A stretch of DNA of 64,000 bases, taken from NCBI RefSeq assembly GCF_022539505.1, contig NC_061510.1, forward strand, positions 97,604,292 through 97,668,291, written 5' to 3'. This DNA comes from Lolium rigidum. Taxonomy: Eukaryota > Streptophyta > Magnoliopsida > Poales > Poaceae. The notes beneath the pieces were generated by a model. It was not told where the DNA came from. It worked only from the letters and a program-made list of their open reading frames with translations, and ran no database searches. The position numbers and the translations under genes are program-made. This document shows, in pieces, positions 44,383 through 56,530 of this stretch; within the stretch, counting starts at the first letter, position 1, and every line of letters begins with the position of its first letter.

Positions 44383-44822
44383 CGCGAATGGCAGCGGTGG
44401 ACGGGACTCGGAGTGGCATCTCTCCTTGGTGAGTCCCTAGAGCTGGTCCTGACGGAGAGTACGATGCCTCATGATTTCCTGGATCACGCGCAGAGCGACA
44501 CGCTCCAAAGTGTTCACCAGGCTCTCAGAATGGCGGTGTAGCGAATGAGCTACCATGAAGTTAATCTCCTGACGCAGAGACCTGGTGCGTTCTTCCGACG
44601 GGGCGGATAGGTCCACTCCATCGAGCGCGCCTTCAGGTGAGAACCCTTTCCACCTGATGCCGTGTGAGCGGGTTCTGTGAAAAGAGCCGATGAGGTCGGC
44701 TTCGAGGAATGCTTTGACCTCGTCATGCTTCTTCTTGAGCTCCTCGGTGAGGTCCTCGTACGTGACTGGAGTGCCTTCCGCCATCTCAGATGTAGATGGC
44801 GATGCGGTTGATGTCGAAGACT

Positions 44823-44840
44823 GTCCCACCGGGCGTGCCA
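44823..44840 (-). other. Element A primer-binding site candidate
   Basis: On the minus strand TGGCACGCCCGGTGGGAC begins a few bases after the 5' LTR. It starts with TGG as plant primer-binding sites do and is kept almost unchanged in element B (53512-53528). The matching tRNA was not identified. Confidence 0.6.
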
Positions 44841-44845
44841 GAATG

Positions 44846-46007
44846 TGTTGCGGTCAGAAACCCACCGGCGAGCAGCGACGGGCAACACGGTAGAGCCAGG
44901 AGGCTCCCAGGACTGCGGCTGGCCCTGGTCCCTCCGAGCGACGGCCCGCAAAGACTCGGCACGCACGTCCGATGCTGGTGCAAGGGCGTGCCACCTGACC
45001 TATACCTGGTCAGGAAGGTGTTGGATTATGCCTCGCTTAGTTTCCTGCATGGCATACACGTAAACATTAAATACGAGCCTCGATCGGCTTTCAGGTTGTC
45101 CTGTGAATCGGCTCAAAGAGCCGATCCACCCATGATCCGTACGAGGTGTACGAATATATGGTGGTCCTGCTTGATCAAAATAAAGCTAAAACGACCTACT
45201 ACGATTTAGGATTTTCACCGCATAATCGGAACATCCTACTCGTGATTGAGCCTGGCGGCCACGCACGGTGATCGTAAACCGACCCTAGACAAGGCCTAAA
45301 AACCAACACGAAGTTGATCCCGGAACATCCTGTCTAGGGTTAGCAAACTACACCCTACGCGCCACTCGGATCCTTCAACCCGTTTGTAAGGCCTAACTAT
45401 GCAGATATTAAACTAATCCTTGAAGAACAAGGAGCAATCATAACGGATCGGATCTACTAAATAATGATCAAGCGGGGTGCCGCCCTTACACCTAAGATAG
45501 GTGTAAGGACGGCTAGACGTCTAAGGTTGCACGGACGAAAGCATATGATACTATAAAACAATGCTAACCTTAACACATCTATGATAACTACATTGCTCGC
45601 CATCAACAAGGCTTCAGCACGAGCAACGCATGAACGACGAATAAACGTGTACTGCCTAGATCGCAAGATGCGATCTAGGCAGCATGATGCTTACCCGGAA
45701 GAAACCCTCGAGACAAGGGAGTTGGCGATGCGCCTAGATTGGTTTGTGGTGAACGTGATTGTTGTTTATTTCATAAACCCTAGATACATATTTATAGTCC
45801 GTAGACTTTCTAACATGGGAATAATCCCAACCGTGTACGAGCCAAACTCTATCTAATCGACACGTATCCTACTATGTTACAGATACACGGGCAAACTAGC
45901 CCAAACGTTGCATATAAGGCCGATTCATGTATTTCTTCCATGTAGATCCTTCAAGCCCATCTTTAATCGCGGCCCACCTCTGATCCGGTCAAATTCTGGT
46001 GATAACA
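44846..46007 (-). repeat. Element A 5' LTR
   Basis: 1162 bp, very similar to the 3' LTR at 38174-39335. Conserved hairpins at 45479-45513 and 45652-45682. Followed by GGTAC. Confidence 0.9.
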
Positions 46008-46012
46008 GGTAC

Positions 46013-47631
46013 CTCATGGCATGTAGAGAAAGTAGGGTGTAGGGTGGGGAGATACAAGTTACCCAGTTTCGGATTCCACAACGGTTACAAGATACTACTG
46101 CTACTGTAATTCACTATAGGACAACAAGTGCGCGATTTTAAAGAGAAATTGGTGTATGATTATCTTCCCCAAAGGCTTTCTAGAGCCAGCTTATAAAAGG
46201 GCTAGGATCTAAGATTTACATGGACGAGTTCTAGCGGGACACTACTAGTTCTACCCTATACTTGCTGTTGACGGTAAGTATTCCGCCTGACAGATGTTGG
46301 CAGGGCCATCAGTAAGCATGTTGACTCGCCAAAAATTAGGGGGCCCCAAATTTTACCAACGCATGTTGATTCACCAACATTACATGCAGTAGACATGGTA
46401 CTACAAGGTGGGGCGGCTACCCTAACATAATTTTTTATTCTGCTCTACATTGGCGTGATTTCGTTTCTTAGTTTGCTCATGTATTATTCTGTTCAATACA
46501 TATCAAACACCAGTGAGTAATACTCCATTTAGTATATGTCAAACATGATGCTAACAGCTAACTCCAGCGTCCTCTAGCTACTCACCAAGTCAGTATCCAT
46601 TCCCACGTTTTCTATATCTTTTTGACATGCCGGATACAATGCTGTATATGCAGTCACGGCCCATGCCCATGTCACTCACCCAACGAATGGCCCAAACGCC
46701 CAATAGCAATTTGCTGCTTCATTCAATCTTCTTCTCCACTGCGGCCCAGAACATACGAAAGCGCTTCCATAGCGGTGCTGCAAGTTTTTCTGCGGTGATC
46801 TAACATAGGTAAGAGAAATTACACTTATTTTAGCTATATAAATTTTCAAAATTCAGGGCCTCATCTTATATTTCGCATTGGGGCCCCAAATTTTTGGAGA
46901 GGACCTTGGATGTTGGTGTTGATCCGTCTAGCACTCTATCTAAGCTGGTCTCTCGGCCTTGGTCAATCAACAATTGGGTCGCTCGGTTAGGCCTTAGGCT
47001 CAACCACTATCTAGGGGTCACCCCGGGCTTGACGGAATTAGCCTATGTCATGGGTGCATATCCCCAACTCCTTAAGAAAATATTTAATCACTTCTAACTT
47101 TTCGAGTAACTTTTAAACGTTCATAGCCCCTTGGAGTCACGCCATGATGAATGGCTTATCTGAAATAGAGGGCAGCCATTTGGTTGGCAAGGGTTTTCAA
47201 ATTTTGTCCTGAAAATGGCTAAATCGTTTTCATAATAGCCTTACCAAATAGTGTGACATATATATTTTTTTATCTAGAAGATCCAAGATCTTTGAAAACT
47301 AGACAACCTAAGTGGTGTGACCAAGATGTTTTTGGCAAAACCGGCTAAGTCATTTCAGTCCAACTAGCCCAACAAATTTTCTTGTTTGTCTGCAAGCTTG
47401 ATCACACATTTGATGTGGTGACACTTCTCTTGTATGCATGGATACCTCGGAGATGTTGTTTGTTTGGCTCTCGGCCGTGCGGATCTTTTTTTTGAGAGAA
47501 CGTCTTCTCGCTATGCCTAGCTTTGGGAGTCGACAAGTGACTACCTCGGAAACATCATCAACTTCCACCACATGATATGGTCGTTGAGGGTATGCGATTG
47601 TTGCATGCATCTCGAATATGATCTTGGTTAT
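46013..47631. other. Spacer between elements A and B, function unclear
   Basis: No recognisable gene. GGGGCCCCAAATTTT occurs at about 46350 and about 46880. The right part (47350-47626) has a 90-residue minus-strand frame without a recognised domain; since element B is inserted in an old LINE, this could be the LINE's 3' end. GTTAT at 47627-47631 is the left target duplication of element B. Confidence 0.4.
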
Positions 47632-48808
47632 TGTTGACTGCCAAAACCCACCGGCGGGCAGCGGCCTTGTCAACACCGTAGAGCCGGGAAGAGCCTAGAG
47701 CTGCGGCTGGCTGAGACCCCTCCGAGCGACGGCCCGCAATGCTCTTCTGGTCACACGCGGCGATGCGAAGTGCAAGGGCGTGCCACCTGACCTATACCTG
47801 GTCGTGGAAGGTGATGGGGATGCCTCGCTTAGTTTCTGCAGGGCATACATGTAAACGTTAAATACGAGCCTCGATCGGCTCTCGGGTTATCCCGTGAATC
47901 GGCTCAAAGAGCCGATCCACCCATGATTCGTACGGGGTGCACGAATACTTGGTGGTCCTGCTTGATCAAGATAAAGCTAATGAGATCTACGACGATTTAG
48001 GGTTTTCACCGCATAATCGGATCATCCTACTCCAGGTTGGGCCTCGCGGCCACGCACGGTGCTCGTAAGCCGATCCTAAACAAGGCCTAAAAACCAACAT
48101 GAAGTTGATCCTCGGAACATCCTGTTTAGGACTTGCGAACGCCACCCTACGTGCCACTGGATCCTCCCCCTTTGTAAGGCCTAACTATTGCAGATATTAA
48201 ACTAATCCTTGTAGAACAAGGAGCAATCGTAACGCATCAGATCTACTAAATAATGATCAAGCGGGGTGCCGCCCCCACACCTGAGATAGGTGTGAGGGCG
48301 GCTAGATATGCAAGGGCTGCACTACGTAAGCATGCTTAAACGAAGAACAATGCTAACCCTAACACATCTAATGATAACTACGTTGCTCGCCATCAAAAGC
48401 GCTTCAGTACGAGCAACGCATGAACAACGTGGGGCTTGTGCTGCCTAGATCGCAAGATGCGATCTAGGCAGCATGTCGCTTACCTGATAGAAACCCTCGA
48501 GACGAAGGAGTTGGCGATGCGCCGAGATTGGTTTGTTTGGGGTTGAACGTGAGTTGTTGTTTATTCCATAAGCCCTAGGTACATATTTATAGTCCAGCGG
48601 ACTTTCTAATGTGGGCGTGCACTAAACCGTGCACGAGTAAAACTCTAACTCCTAGCTTTAAGATACGATCTAATATATTACAGATATCCGGGCAATTAAG
48701 CCCAACTTGGTATAAAAGACCGATCCACGCACTCCTTCTATATATATATTTCTTCAAACCATCTTGATCGCGGCCCACCTCTGACTTGGTCAAATTCTGG
48801 TGATAACA
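47632..48808 (-). repeat. Element B 3' LTR
   Basis: 1177 bp; hairpins at 48268-48302 and 48441-48471 (the latter can extend to 16 bp of stem, 48439-48473). Donor-like CAG|GTAAGC on the minus strand at about 48480-48488. Confidence 0.9.
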
Positions 48809-49010
48809 CATGCCCCCCTGGTTTTGGAAATGACATTTCCAAAATCATTACGCTTTCTTTCGTCGGGTCATGTCATGGCAGAGCAGAGCTGCCGCAGAAT
48901 CCCCATCATGATGCCTTGCCCCTTCCACTTCTCCACGTGGTCGTAAAATTTTCCTGTTGGGCAACACCTCTTCGGAAACTGCTGTGGCATTAAATCTCTC
49001 CCATATCCCC

Positions 49011-49019
49011 TTTATTTAA
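49011..49019 (+). promoter_or_regulatory. TATA-like box for the antisense ORF of element B
   Basis: CCCTTTATTTAA, 75 bp before the ATG at 49086; the equivalent block is present in element A. Confidence 0.5.
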
Positions 49020-49085
49020 CCGTTCTAAACAGTTCGCGTCCCCTTCGTCCTTCTCGCATCAGCACCAAAAACCCTCAGTGCTGCC

Positions 49086-49535
49086 ATGTCTTCTTCCTCT
49101 TCCTCCGAGTTTTCCTACGGGTCCGACTCCTCCCGCGAGACGCCGCCAGAAATTCGTGCCCCGGAAGACTGGGACGAGGAGAGCCATGCCTCCTCCATTT
49201 GGTCTGAGGACGACAAGTCCTTGACCAGCGGGGACGAAGATCTCCAGTTCCTTGCCGATGGGGAACTGGAGCCCAAAAGCGAGGACGACCAGTTCTCCTG
49301 GGACGGCTGCCCCACCTCTGAAGAAGAGGGAGAAGAAGACGACGACGATGACGACTCCCTCGAGGGCTACCCGGCAGCGAAGCGCCTCCGCATGTGGTGG
49401 GACGACGACAGCAGCGACGACGAAGACGGGGATGAAGCCCCCGTGGAGGGCTACGGGAGTAGCGATGAGGAGCCCATCGGCAGCAGTGCCGATGAGAGTT
49501 CTGAGGACGACGATGAGGGCAGTGACGGCCCGTAG
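49086..49535 (+). CDS. Antisense acidic extra ORF of element B
   Basis: 149 residues, MSSSSSSEFSYGSDSS onward, antisense to the gag of element B. It shares with element A the order of blocks: Ser-rich N-terminus, GDEDLQFLADGEL, SEDDQFSW, an acidic tract, GYPAAKRLRMWW and GYGSSDEEPIGSSAD. PAAKRLR is close to the c-Myc nuclear localisation signal. The frame is open while the sense genes of this copy are wrecked. It might be under its own selection, or the low-complexity composition might simply tolerate indels of three. Function unknown. Confidence 0.65.
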   Translation: MSSSSSSEFSYGSDSSRETPPEIRAPEDWDEESHASSIWSEDDKSLTSGDEDLQFLADGELEPKSEDDQFSWDGCPTSEEEGEEDDDDDDSLEGYPAAKRLRMWWDDDSSDDEDGDEAPVEGYGSSDEEPIGSSADESSEDDDEGSDGP

Positions 49536-50733
49536 ATTAGGATCTAATAGTATAGGCCTGGCAGTAGTAGATTGGTCAATAGACCCTTCTTTTGTTCTTC
49601 CCTCCTTAAGCAATCGGCTTCCCATTGTAAAAAATCCTCATATTAATGAAGAATTCCTTTGGCTTGATTCCGCCGATTTCTTTCATGCTGAGTTTGTCGA
49701 CTGTTGGCCTAATCCATGCTTAGTGACTGATGGTACCGCATCAGTTTCATGATAATCTGCGAGACGGGCCAATTCAGACATCCCTCCAAGCTAGCTGGCT
49801 TCTGCCGATGACGATGACACAGCCGATCCTGGCAAGCTGGCGACTTGATCTTTGAGCAAGTGACTTTAAAAGAGCCCTGGAACTGTCTTGGATGCTCAAA
49901 CTGGTGACTCTGTAACAGAACACCGCTCTCTAAACCAGTTGTGTCGGCCGATCCCACCTAAATCGGCTCCCTAGAGCAATGACTTTTAGGGCGAGCTGCC
50001 CCCCGAGCCTTAGTGAAAGCGAACCAGACACACGTGCCGACATTAGCCTTAACTCATGACGTACCCCCAAGCAGAGAACCTTCAAGGTGAGCTGCCCCCC
50101 GAGTTTCTTTAGTTCTTGCCGGCCAGATCGGCTCCTCTCCTTTGGTGGATCTGATGCGACTCATCCTTGACCTGATCCGCACGCCCAGGCTGCTCCTGAC
50201 ATTGTTCTTGAAGAGAGGATCTGAGCTTCCAAACTACTCCATTGAGGAGTTCCTTGATAAAAAATCTCCCTTTGTGCTCCATTGACCCTCTGATCATAAC
50301 AGTTATCCCCCTTGAGTCGATGGCCACACATCGGCTTCCACATCCTTAAGTCGATGCCTGCTGCATCGGCTGTGCTCGAAATTTTTCGAATTTTCATATA
50401 TTTTTTTTCTTTTTTTACGGCCGACCTGTGCATATCGGTCCCCATATTCCAATACCCATCACCAGAAGATGAGATTGTTCCGTTGCATATCCTCGTATTT
50501 TATCTACCTGGGTGCCCCCCGAGCCGATTCTGTCAAGAGAATTGATGGTATCGGCTCTGTTGGATAACATGTTGAACTCAGGCAGAATGGTGGGTGAGGA
50601 TAATTTTGGCCGATTGCTTGGAATCGGCCTCCACGTTGCTTGCTCGGTGAAGGTTTTGTAAGTTCCCTTCATAAATTTTTGGGGCCGATCACAAGGATCA
50701 GCCTTGCCCGATTTGCTCATTGGTTTGATCTTG
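49536..50733 (-). repeat. GCCGAT/ATCGGC-rich non-coding region of element B
   Basis: About 14-15 copies of GCCGAT/ATCGGC within about 1.1 kb, and three GCCCCCCGAG tracts (about 49992, 50095 and 50516). Equivalent to 40094-41487 in element A. Confidence 0.8.
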
Positions 50734-53510
50734 CTATTCGGTTAGGCTGGATAAAACCAACCCAACCTCTGACTTGATGCGCCTGCTGTCGTCCACCTTG
50801 AGTGCACCGTAGAGTCGTGGAGCACTAAGCTCTGTCGGCAAGACGAGTACCATGTTTGTGCCAGCCGATGTCTCATCATCGGCTTTCCTCTCGTTTGGGG
50901 CGCCACTCCATTTTCCGTGGACGACCCTCTTCATCCGAGGTTCGCTGAACCTTTGCAGCCGCATCAGGTCGTGTCTTCCTTAGCGTATGCAGGTATAACC
51001 TTTCGGCTTCCTCCGGGCCGCGCAATCGCTGAACCCTGCGCTTTTGGGAACGGCTGAGTCCGTCGGGGCACCACCTTGGCCGGTGGTACCTCGTCTTCTT
51101 CTACTTCTCCCTCGTCTTCCGAATCCTCAAGATCTGCCCAACGAGGTGACTCGGCGCGTTTGATTTGTGGCGGGAGAGGCCCTAGGCGCTCGAACACGTA
51201 CACGTTGGCTGCCTCCTTCTTCTTCTTGTTGCATTTCGGGCAATTGCCGATTGTGGGCAATCGGCTCATTCCCGAATCCCGAAGCAGTGTCCGAAGAAGG
51301 GGCAGTCCCAGTGTCTGGCGTTGTCATCTTGCTCCCTTGATGTTTCCGTGGCACAGCGCTCATGCTTCTCCTCATAGCGATCCTGCCGACGATATCTTCT
51401 GGCTTCTCTAGCCAGACGATCTCCTCTATCATCATAATTGGACCGTCGGCGTTGGTCATACTGACTCACATATTTGCTGAGGAGGTGATCAGAGAGAGGC
51501 CGTTGATATCTTATGTTCTTCACCTCTCCCTCTGTGACGTAGCGCTTGCCATCATGACGGAGCCGATCGCGTGGAGCGGCCTCCTCTCGTATCCTTGCTA
51601 TGAGAGCAGCTGCCCTCATCTCCATCTTTGCCGGAGTGGTTCCCGGGTCCTACCATGTTGATGCTGAACGAGGGACCTGGCCGGCAACCCTCGGGGTAGG
51701 TGACTTCCACCATGTTAACGGCGGGGAAGGGTTGGGTGTCGACCTTCATGGCGTACTCGGTTGAAAATTAGCCGCCCCTTCTCTATCGCCGCTTGGATGT
51801 GCCTGACGCCACACCCCGCAGTCGTTGGTGGCATGGGAGAGCGAGTTGTGGAATTTGCGGTTCGGCTTTCCGTTTAGCTCTTTCGCCGTGGGGAACTTGA
51901 GACCTTCAGGAATCGTCAACTCGTTTCTCCTTGAGCAGGAGGTCGAAGATTTGTTCGGTCTTGGTCACGTCAAAATCAAATCCCACAGGCGGCCCTGGTG
52001 GCTTTACCCATTTGCAGGACACGGGGGTTCCTCCCCGAGTCCACTCAGCCACTCGCTACTTCTTGGTCTCCCGCAGGCACTTCATCTTCCTCTCGTATCG
52101 ACCATGACTACCGCACGCTTGAACTTGTCTTGGTACAGGTCCGGGTGGCGCTGTTCATATGCTGATAGTTTCTGAACCATGTGCGCCGGCGAGGGATAAT
52201 CTGCTTGGGAGGCCATGTCCTTGAGCTGTGTTGCAAGGCCTGCTACTGCCAACTCGACTGCTTCCTTTTCAGTTATACGAACCGAATAACATCGGTTCCT
52301 AAGATTCCTGAAGCGTTGGATGTACTCTGTCACCGTTTCTCCGCGCTTCTGACGTAGTTGTGCTAGATCGGCAATGCTAGACTCGGAAGCTTCGAATGGT
52401 ATTGCATATGGAACTGTTCTTCCAATTGCTTCCAAGACCGGATGGAGTTTGCCGGCAAAGAGGTGTACCATCCAAAAGCCGATCCCGTGAGGGACTGTGA
52501 AAAGAGCCTCACGCGCAGCTGATCCGACACTGAAGCCGGTCCTAGTTGAGCCAAATATCGGCCGACGTGCTCGATGGAGCTGGAGCCATCTGATCCACTG
52601 AATTTGGAGAAGTTAGGGAGCCGATATTTAGGTGGCAGCGTGATCATCTCGTAATCGTCGGGGTACGGCTTGGAATAGCCGACTGCCCTTCTTTTCGGCA
52701 CCATGCCGAACCGGTCTCTCGGTATGGTACTCGATCCGATCCGCCGTGTCTGGCTGTAGGAGTTGCACTCGAAGATTCGCCGGGGTGGCGTACTTAGCCA
52801 GCCATGTTTGCTTTTCCAGCTCCGAGCCAACCTGCAGGAGCTGGGCTCGGGAGTTTCGTCGGTGTGGCGTACTTAGTTAGCCACGTCTCGCTTCTCAAGC
52901 TCGTTGCCGACGTTCCTCCCGTCAACGCCGGAGTCCCCGATGTTGTGGCCTGGTTTGTGAGTGCCCGAGCTACCACAATCCGGCACATACGTGCACGCGT
53001 ATCCTTGAGGGATCTCCTTAGGCGCCTCGATCAAGAACCGGTAGTCACTAGGGTCACCACCAATCTTGTAGACGAGGAATGCCGGTGTAGTCGGCACTTC
53101 GACGAGTGTGCTGCCAACGCATATGGCAGCGGTGGACGGGACTGGAATGGCAACTCTCCTTGATGAGTCCCGAGAGCTGGTCCTGACGGCGAGTACTGGT
53201 GGCTCATGATCTCCTGGATTACGCGCAGAGCGACACGCTCCAACACGTTGATCTCCTGCCGCAGTCCCCTGGTGCGTTCCTCCGACGGGGCAGAGAGGTC
53301 TATCCCATCGAGTGCACCTTGCGGTGAGAATCCCTTCCATCTGATGCCATGGGAACGGGTTCTCTGAAAAGAGCCGATGAGGTCGGCTTCGAGGGTGGCC
53401 TTGATCTCGTTGTACTCGCTTCTTGAGCTCGTCGGGCAGCTCCTCGTAGGTGACCGGGCGTGCCGTCCGCCATCTCGTATGTAGATGGCGATGTGGTTGA
53501 TGTAGACGTT
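50734..53510 (-). pseudogene. Element B gag remnants with protease deletion
   Basis: Fragments in several frames match element A: 52830-52363 (RLPNFSKFSGSDGSSSIEHV), 52471-52082 (KRGETVTEYIQRFRNLRNRC), 51749-51552, 51625-51266 and 50964-50734. In the last piece KADDETSAGTNMV is followed by ELSAPRLYGAL and then at once by KVDDSRRIKSEVGLVLSS, which in element A lies after the protease. About 200 codons including the DTGA active site are gone. No functional Gag or protease can be produced. Confidence 0.8.
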
Positions 53511-53533
53511 TGTCCCACCGGGCGTGCCGAATG

Positions 53534-54718
53534 TGTTGACTGCCAAAACCCACCGGCGGGCAGCGGCCTTGTCAACACCGTAGAGCCGGGAAGAGACTAG
53601 AGCTGCGGCTGGCTGAGACCCCTCCGAGCGACGGCCCGCAATGCTCTTCTGGTCACACGCGGCGATGCGAAGTGCAAGGGCGTGCCACCTGACCTATACC
53701 CGGTCGGGAAGGTGATGGGGATGCCTCGCTTAGTTTCCCTGCGGGGCATACATGTAAACGTTAAATACGAGCCTCGATCGGCTCTCGAGGTTATCCTCGT
53801 GAATCGGCTCAAAGAGCCGATCCACCCATGATTCGTACGGGGTGCACGAATACTTGGTGGTCCTCGCTTGATCAAGATAAAGCTAATGAGATCTACGACG
53901 ATTTAGGGTTTTCACCGCATAATCGGATCATCCTACTCCAGAGTTGGGCCTCGCGGCCACGCACGGTGCTCGTAAGCCGATCCTAAACAAGGCCTAAAAA
54001 CCAACATGAAGTTGATCCTCGGAACATCCTGTTTAGGACTTGCGAACGCCACCCTACGTGCCACTCGGATCCTCCCCCCTTTGTAAGGCCTAACTATTGC
54101 AGATATTAAACTAATCCTTGTAGAACAAGGAGCAATCGTAACGGATCAGATCTACTAAATAATGATCAAGCGGGTGCCGCCCCCACACCCGAGATAGGTG
54201 TGAGGGCGGCTAGATATGCAAGGGCTGCACTACGTAAGCATGCTTAAACGAAGAACAATGCTAACCCTAACACATCTAATGATAACTACGTTGCTCGCCA
54301 TCAAAAGCGCTTCGATACGAGCAACGCATGAACAACGTGGGGCTTGTGCTGCCTAGATCGCAAGATGCGATCTAGGCAGCATGTCGCTTACCTGATAGAA
54401 ACCCTCGAGACGAAGGAGTTGGCGATGCGCCGAGATTGGTTTGTTTGGGGTTGAACGTGAGTTGTTGTTTATTCCATAAGCCCTAGGTACATATTTATAG
54501 TCCAGCGGACTTTCTAATGTGGGCGTGCACTAAACCGTGCACGAGTAAAACTCTAACTCCTAGCTTTAAGATACGATCTAATATATTACAGATATCCGGG
54601 CAATTAAGCCCAATTTGGTATAAAAGGCCGATCCACGCACTCCTTCTATATATATATATTTCTTCAAACCATCTTGATCGCGGCCCACCTCTGACTTGGT
54701 CAAATTCTGGTGATAACA
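53534..54718 (-). repeat. Element B 5' LTR
   Basis: 1185 bp; hairpins at 54176-54210 and 54349-54379. Near-identical to 47632-48808 with small indels. A primer-binding site candidate lies just to its left (about 53512-53528). Confidence 0.9.
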
Positions 54719-54775
54719 GTTATATGCGGTAAGTATTTTATTTTGCATAGCCCTCTCTTTAACAATTTTTTATAA

Positions 54776-54994
54776 TCATTCCATAGCATCCAACATATGG
54801 CTGCACAATATCCAAATAATTCTACAAGTGCGGCCTACTAAGTTTTGAGCGAGGGCAATGAACTCCCCATCCCTAGATGGGTTACAATTGCACCGCGAGA
54901 GGTCCCTTACACATGCCCACACTATTTTTCCCAAATGGTGCTGGAAGAAAAGAATCATATGATTATTATCTTCAGGACCCCATATAGAGTGCAC
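54776..54994 (-). pseudogene. LINE reverse transcriptase zinc-binding region remnant
   Basis: The 72-residue frame reads EDNNHMILFFQHHLGKIVWA, CVRDLSRCN and GEFIALAQNLVGRTCRIIWI, the familiar end of plant LINE zf-RVT proteins. The cysteine expected before the EDNNHM block is not in this frame. Confidence 0.7.
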
Positions 54995-55640
54995 AACCTA
55001 CTAGATGGGCTGCGTATTTTCCATATTTCATGTTTGATCACTTGAGGGGAGCATCTCTCTTATCATTTTCCAAAGGAAGATTTTGATTTTTGTACGTAGG
55101 GATTTTGGTGACTTGAGCTAGACATCCCAAAAATATAGCATTACCGATCCTCTACAAAGTTCCCAGTAAATCGAGCTACTAGAGAAGAACGCCTAGTGCT
55201 TCAAGTGACCAGGTGATCACATTCGGCTGATCAGACCATTGGCAATTTTTTATATTCCTAGACATGTTATCTCATTCCACATTTTCATCTAGGACAAAGG
55301 TTATTCTAAACCATATCATCTTCTGCTCCAGATTACGAGGCTTTTCTATGGTAACAGACGTACCCGAACAGATGGCAAAGAGGTGAGGGTATCTCTCTTC
55401 TAGTGGGCCGCGATCTAGCCACCAATATATTTATAACATGATGGTTATTGTTCACCGAGTTCTTCGGCGCTACTGTGAATAATTTTTTTTATGTTGTTCC
55501 AAAATGGAGAGCCCACCATGACGGCTGATGTGACTATGTCTCCGCCTCATATGTATTTTGCTCTAACAAGATCTACCTGAGCCCTGCTCTATTTGGCTTA
55601 ACTCCCAAATCCATTTCGTAAGGAGGGCAAGGTTGATTAG

Positions 55641-55829
55641 CTATATATTCCGAATTCTCTGACCCCCAAGTTGTTTAGGTTTACATGCACCTGCATAGTT
55701 GACCGTGTGGTGTTTTCTTGAACCCCCGATACCCCCAAAGAAGCACCGACGAAACTTGTCTATATCCACATATGTGCCCCCTAGACTAGGAATAAACACA
55801 TATCGAAAGTTGGTAGGCTTGTGAGACAT
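55641..55829 (-). pseudogene. LINE RT C-terminal remnant
   Basis: YVFIPSLGGTYVDIDKFRRC and NYAGACKPKQLGGQRIRN correspond to the RT-to-thumb blocks of plant L1 elements. Confidence 0.7.
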
Positions 55830-56417
55830 GCATTAGCGAGTATTCTAGCCACTAAGGATAATAAATTTTCTTTACATGGGTCAACCCTATTAGCCACTCC
55901 ACCCGTATGAAATTCCTAGCCTTTGAGTGTTAGTCGTTTGCCACTCATTGGGAGACCAAATTAGCTTTTGGGGAAGGATCTTGGTTTGCAACTAAGCAAG
56001 TTGGCGATGCAAATTTGTTCCTGGTGGTCGACAACCAAGAATACCACCTAGATGTTTCCAATACCCAGGTTTTCCGGCTTGGTGAGAATCAACATGTCAT
56101 CTGTGCATTCAAAATATGACACACAAGTATGAACTGTGGAACCAAACCATGAATGTAACTAGAAGCACAAGCCGACTCCAACATAATTGCCACGACATCT
56201 GACATCTGTTATCACCAGAATTTGACCGGATCAGAGGTGGGCCGCGATTAAGATGGGCTTGAAGAATATACGCGGAAGATATACGTGAATCGGCCTTGTA
56301 TACAAAGTTTGGGCTAGTTTGCCCGTGTATCTGTAAATATAGTAGGATACGTGTCGGTTAGATAGAATTTGGCTCGTGCACGGTTGGGATTATTCCCACG
56401 TTAGAAAGTCTACGGAC

Positions 56418-56425
56418 TATAAATA
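56418..56425 (+). promoter_or_regulatory. TATA box of the A/B family LTR (shown in the solo LTR)
   Basis: ACTATAAATATG, about 210 bp into the sense LTR; present in all five LTRs (TATTTATAGT on the + strand in A and B). It places both hairpins and the donor-like site downstream of the probable transcription start. Confidence 0.6.
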
Positions 56426-56530
56426 TGTATCTAGGGTTATTGAGAAAGACAACAATCACGTTCATCACAAACCAATCTAGGCGCATCGCCAACCCCTTGT
56501 TTCGAGGGTTTCTTCCAGGTAAGCATCATG

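Larger units (their letters stand above)
38174..46007 (-). mobile_element. Element A: complete non-autonomous Tat-like Ty3/gypsy retrotransposon
   Basis: LTRs at 38174-39335 and 44846-46007 have TGTT...AACA ends; target duplication GGTAC is at 38169-38173 and 46008-46012. On the minus strand the order is 5' LTR (right), primer-binding site, gag, protease, a long non-coding region, an antisense ORF, polypurine tract and 3' LTR (left). No RT, RNase H or integrase is detectable, so the element is non-autonomous. An antisense extra ORF between the coding region and 3' LTR is a known feature of the Tat lineage; gag and protease motifs also fit Tat/Retand-type elements. The family is shared with element B and the solo LTR at 56207-57367. 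Confidence 0.9.
47632..54718 (-). mobile_element. Element B: second complete copy of the Tat-like family, protease deleted
   Basis: LTRs at 47632-48808 and 53534-54718 with TGTT...AACA ends; target duplication GTTAT at 47627-47631 and 54719-54723. Same orientation and layout as element A. The gag is heavily frameshifted and the protease domain is missing. The antisense acidic ORF is open. Its LTRs differ from those of A across the whole length, so the two copies belong to distinct subfamilies and did not arise by local duplication. Confidence 0.9.

Noticed and set aside
45581..45856. 91-aa ORF repeated in both LTRs of element A (also at 38909-39184)
   Set aside because: Identical because the LTRs are copies; it is broken in element B and contains the hairpin arms, so it is unlikely to be coding.
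46894..47097. 67-aa ORF between elements A and B
   Set aside because: No domain, no conserved start, surrounded by unassigned repeat-like DNA.
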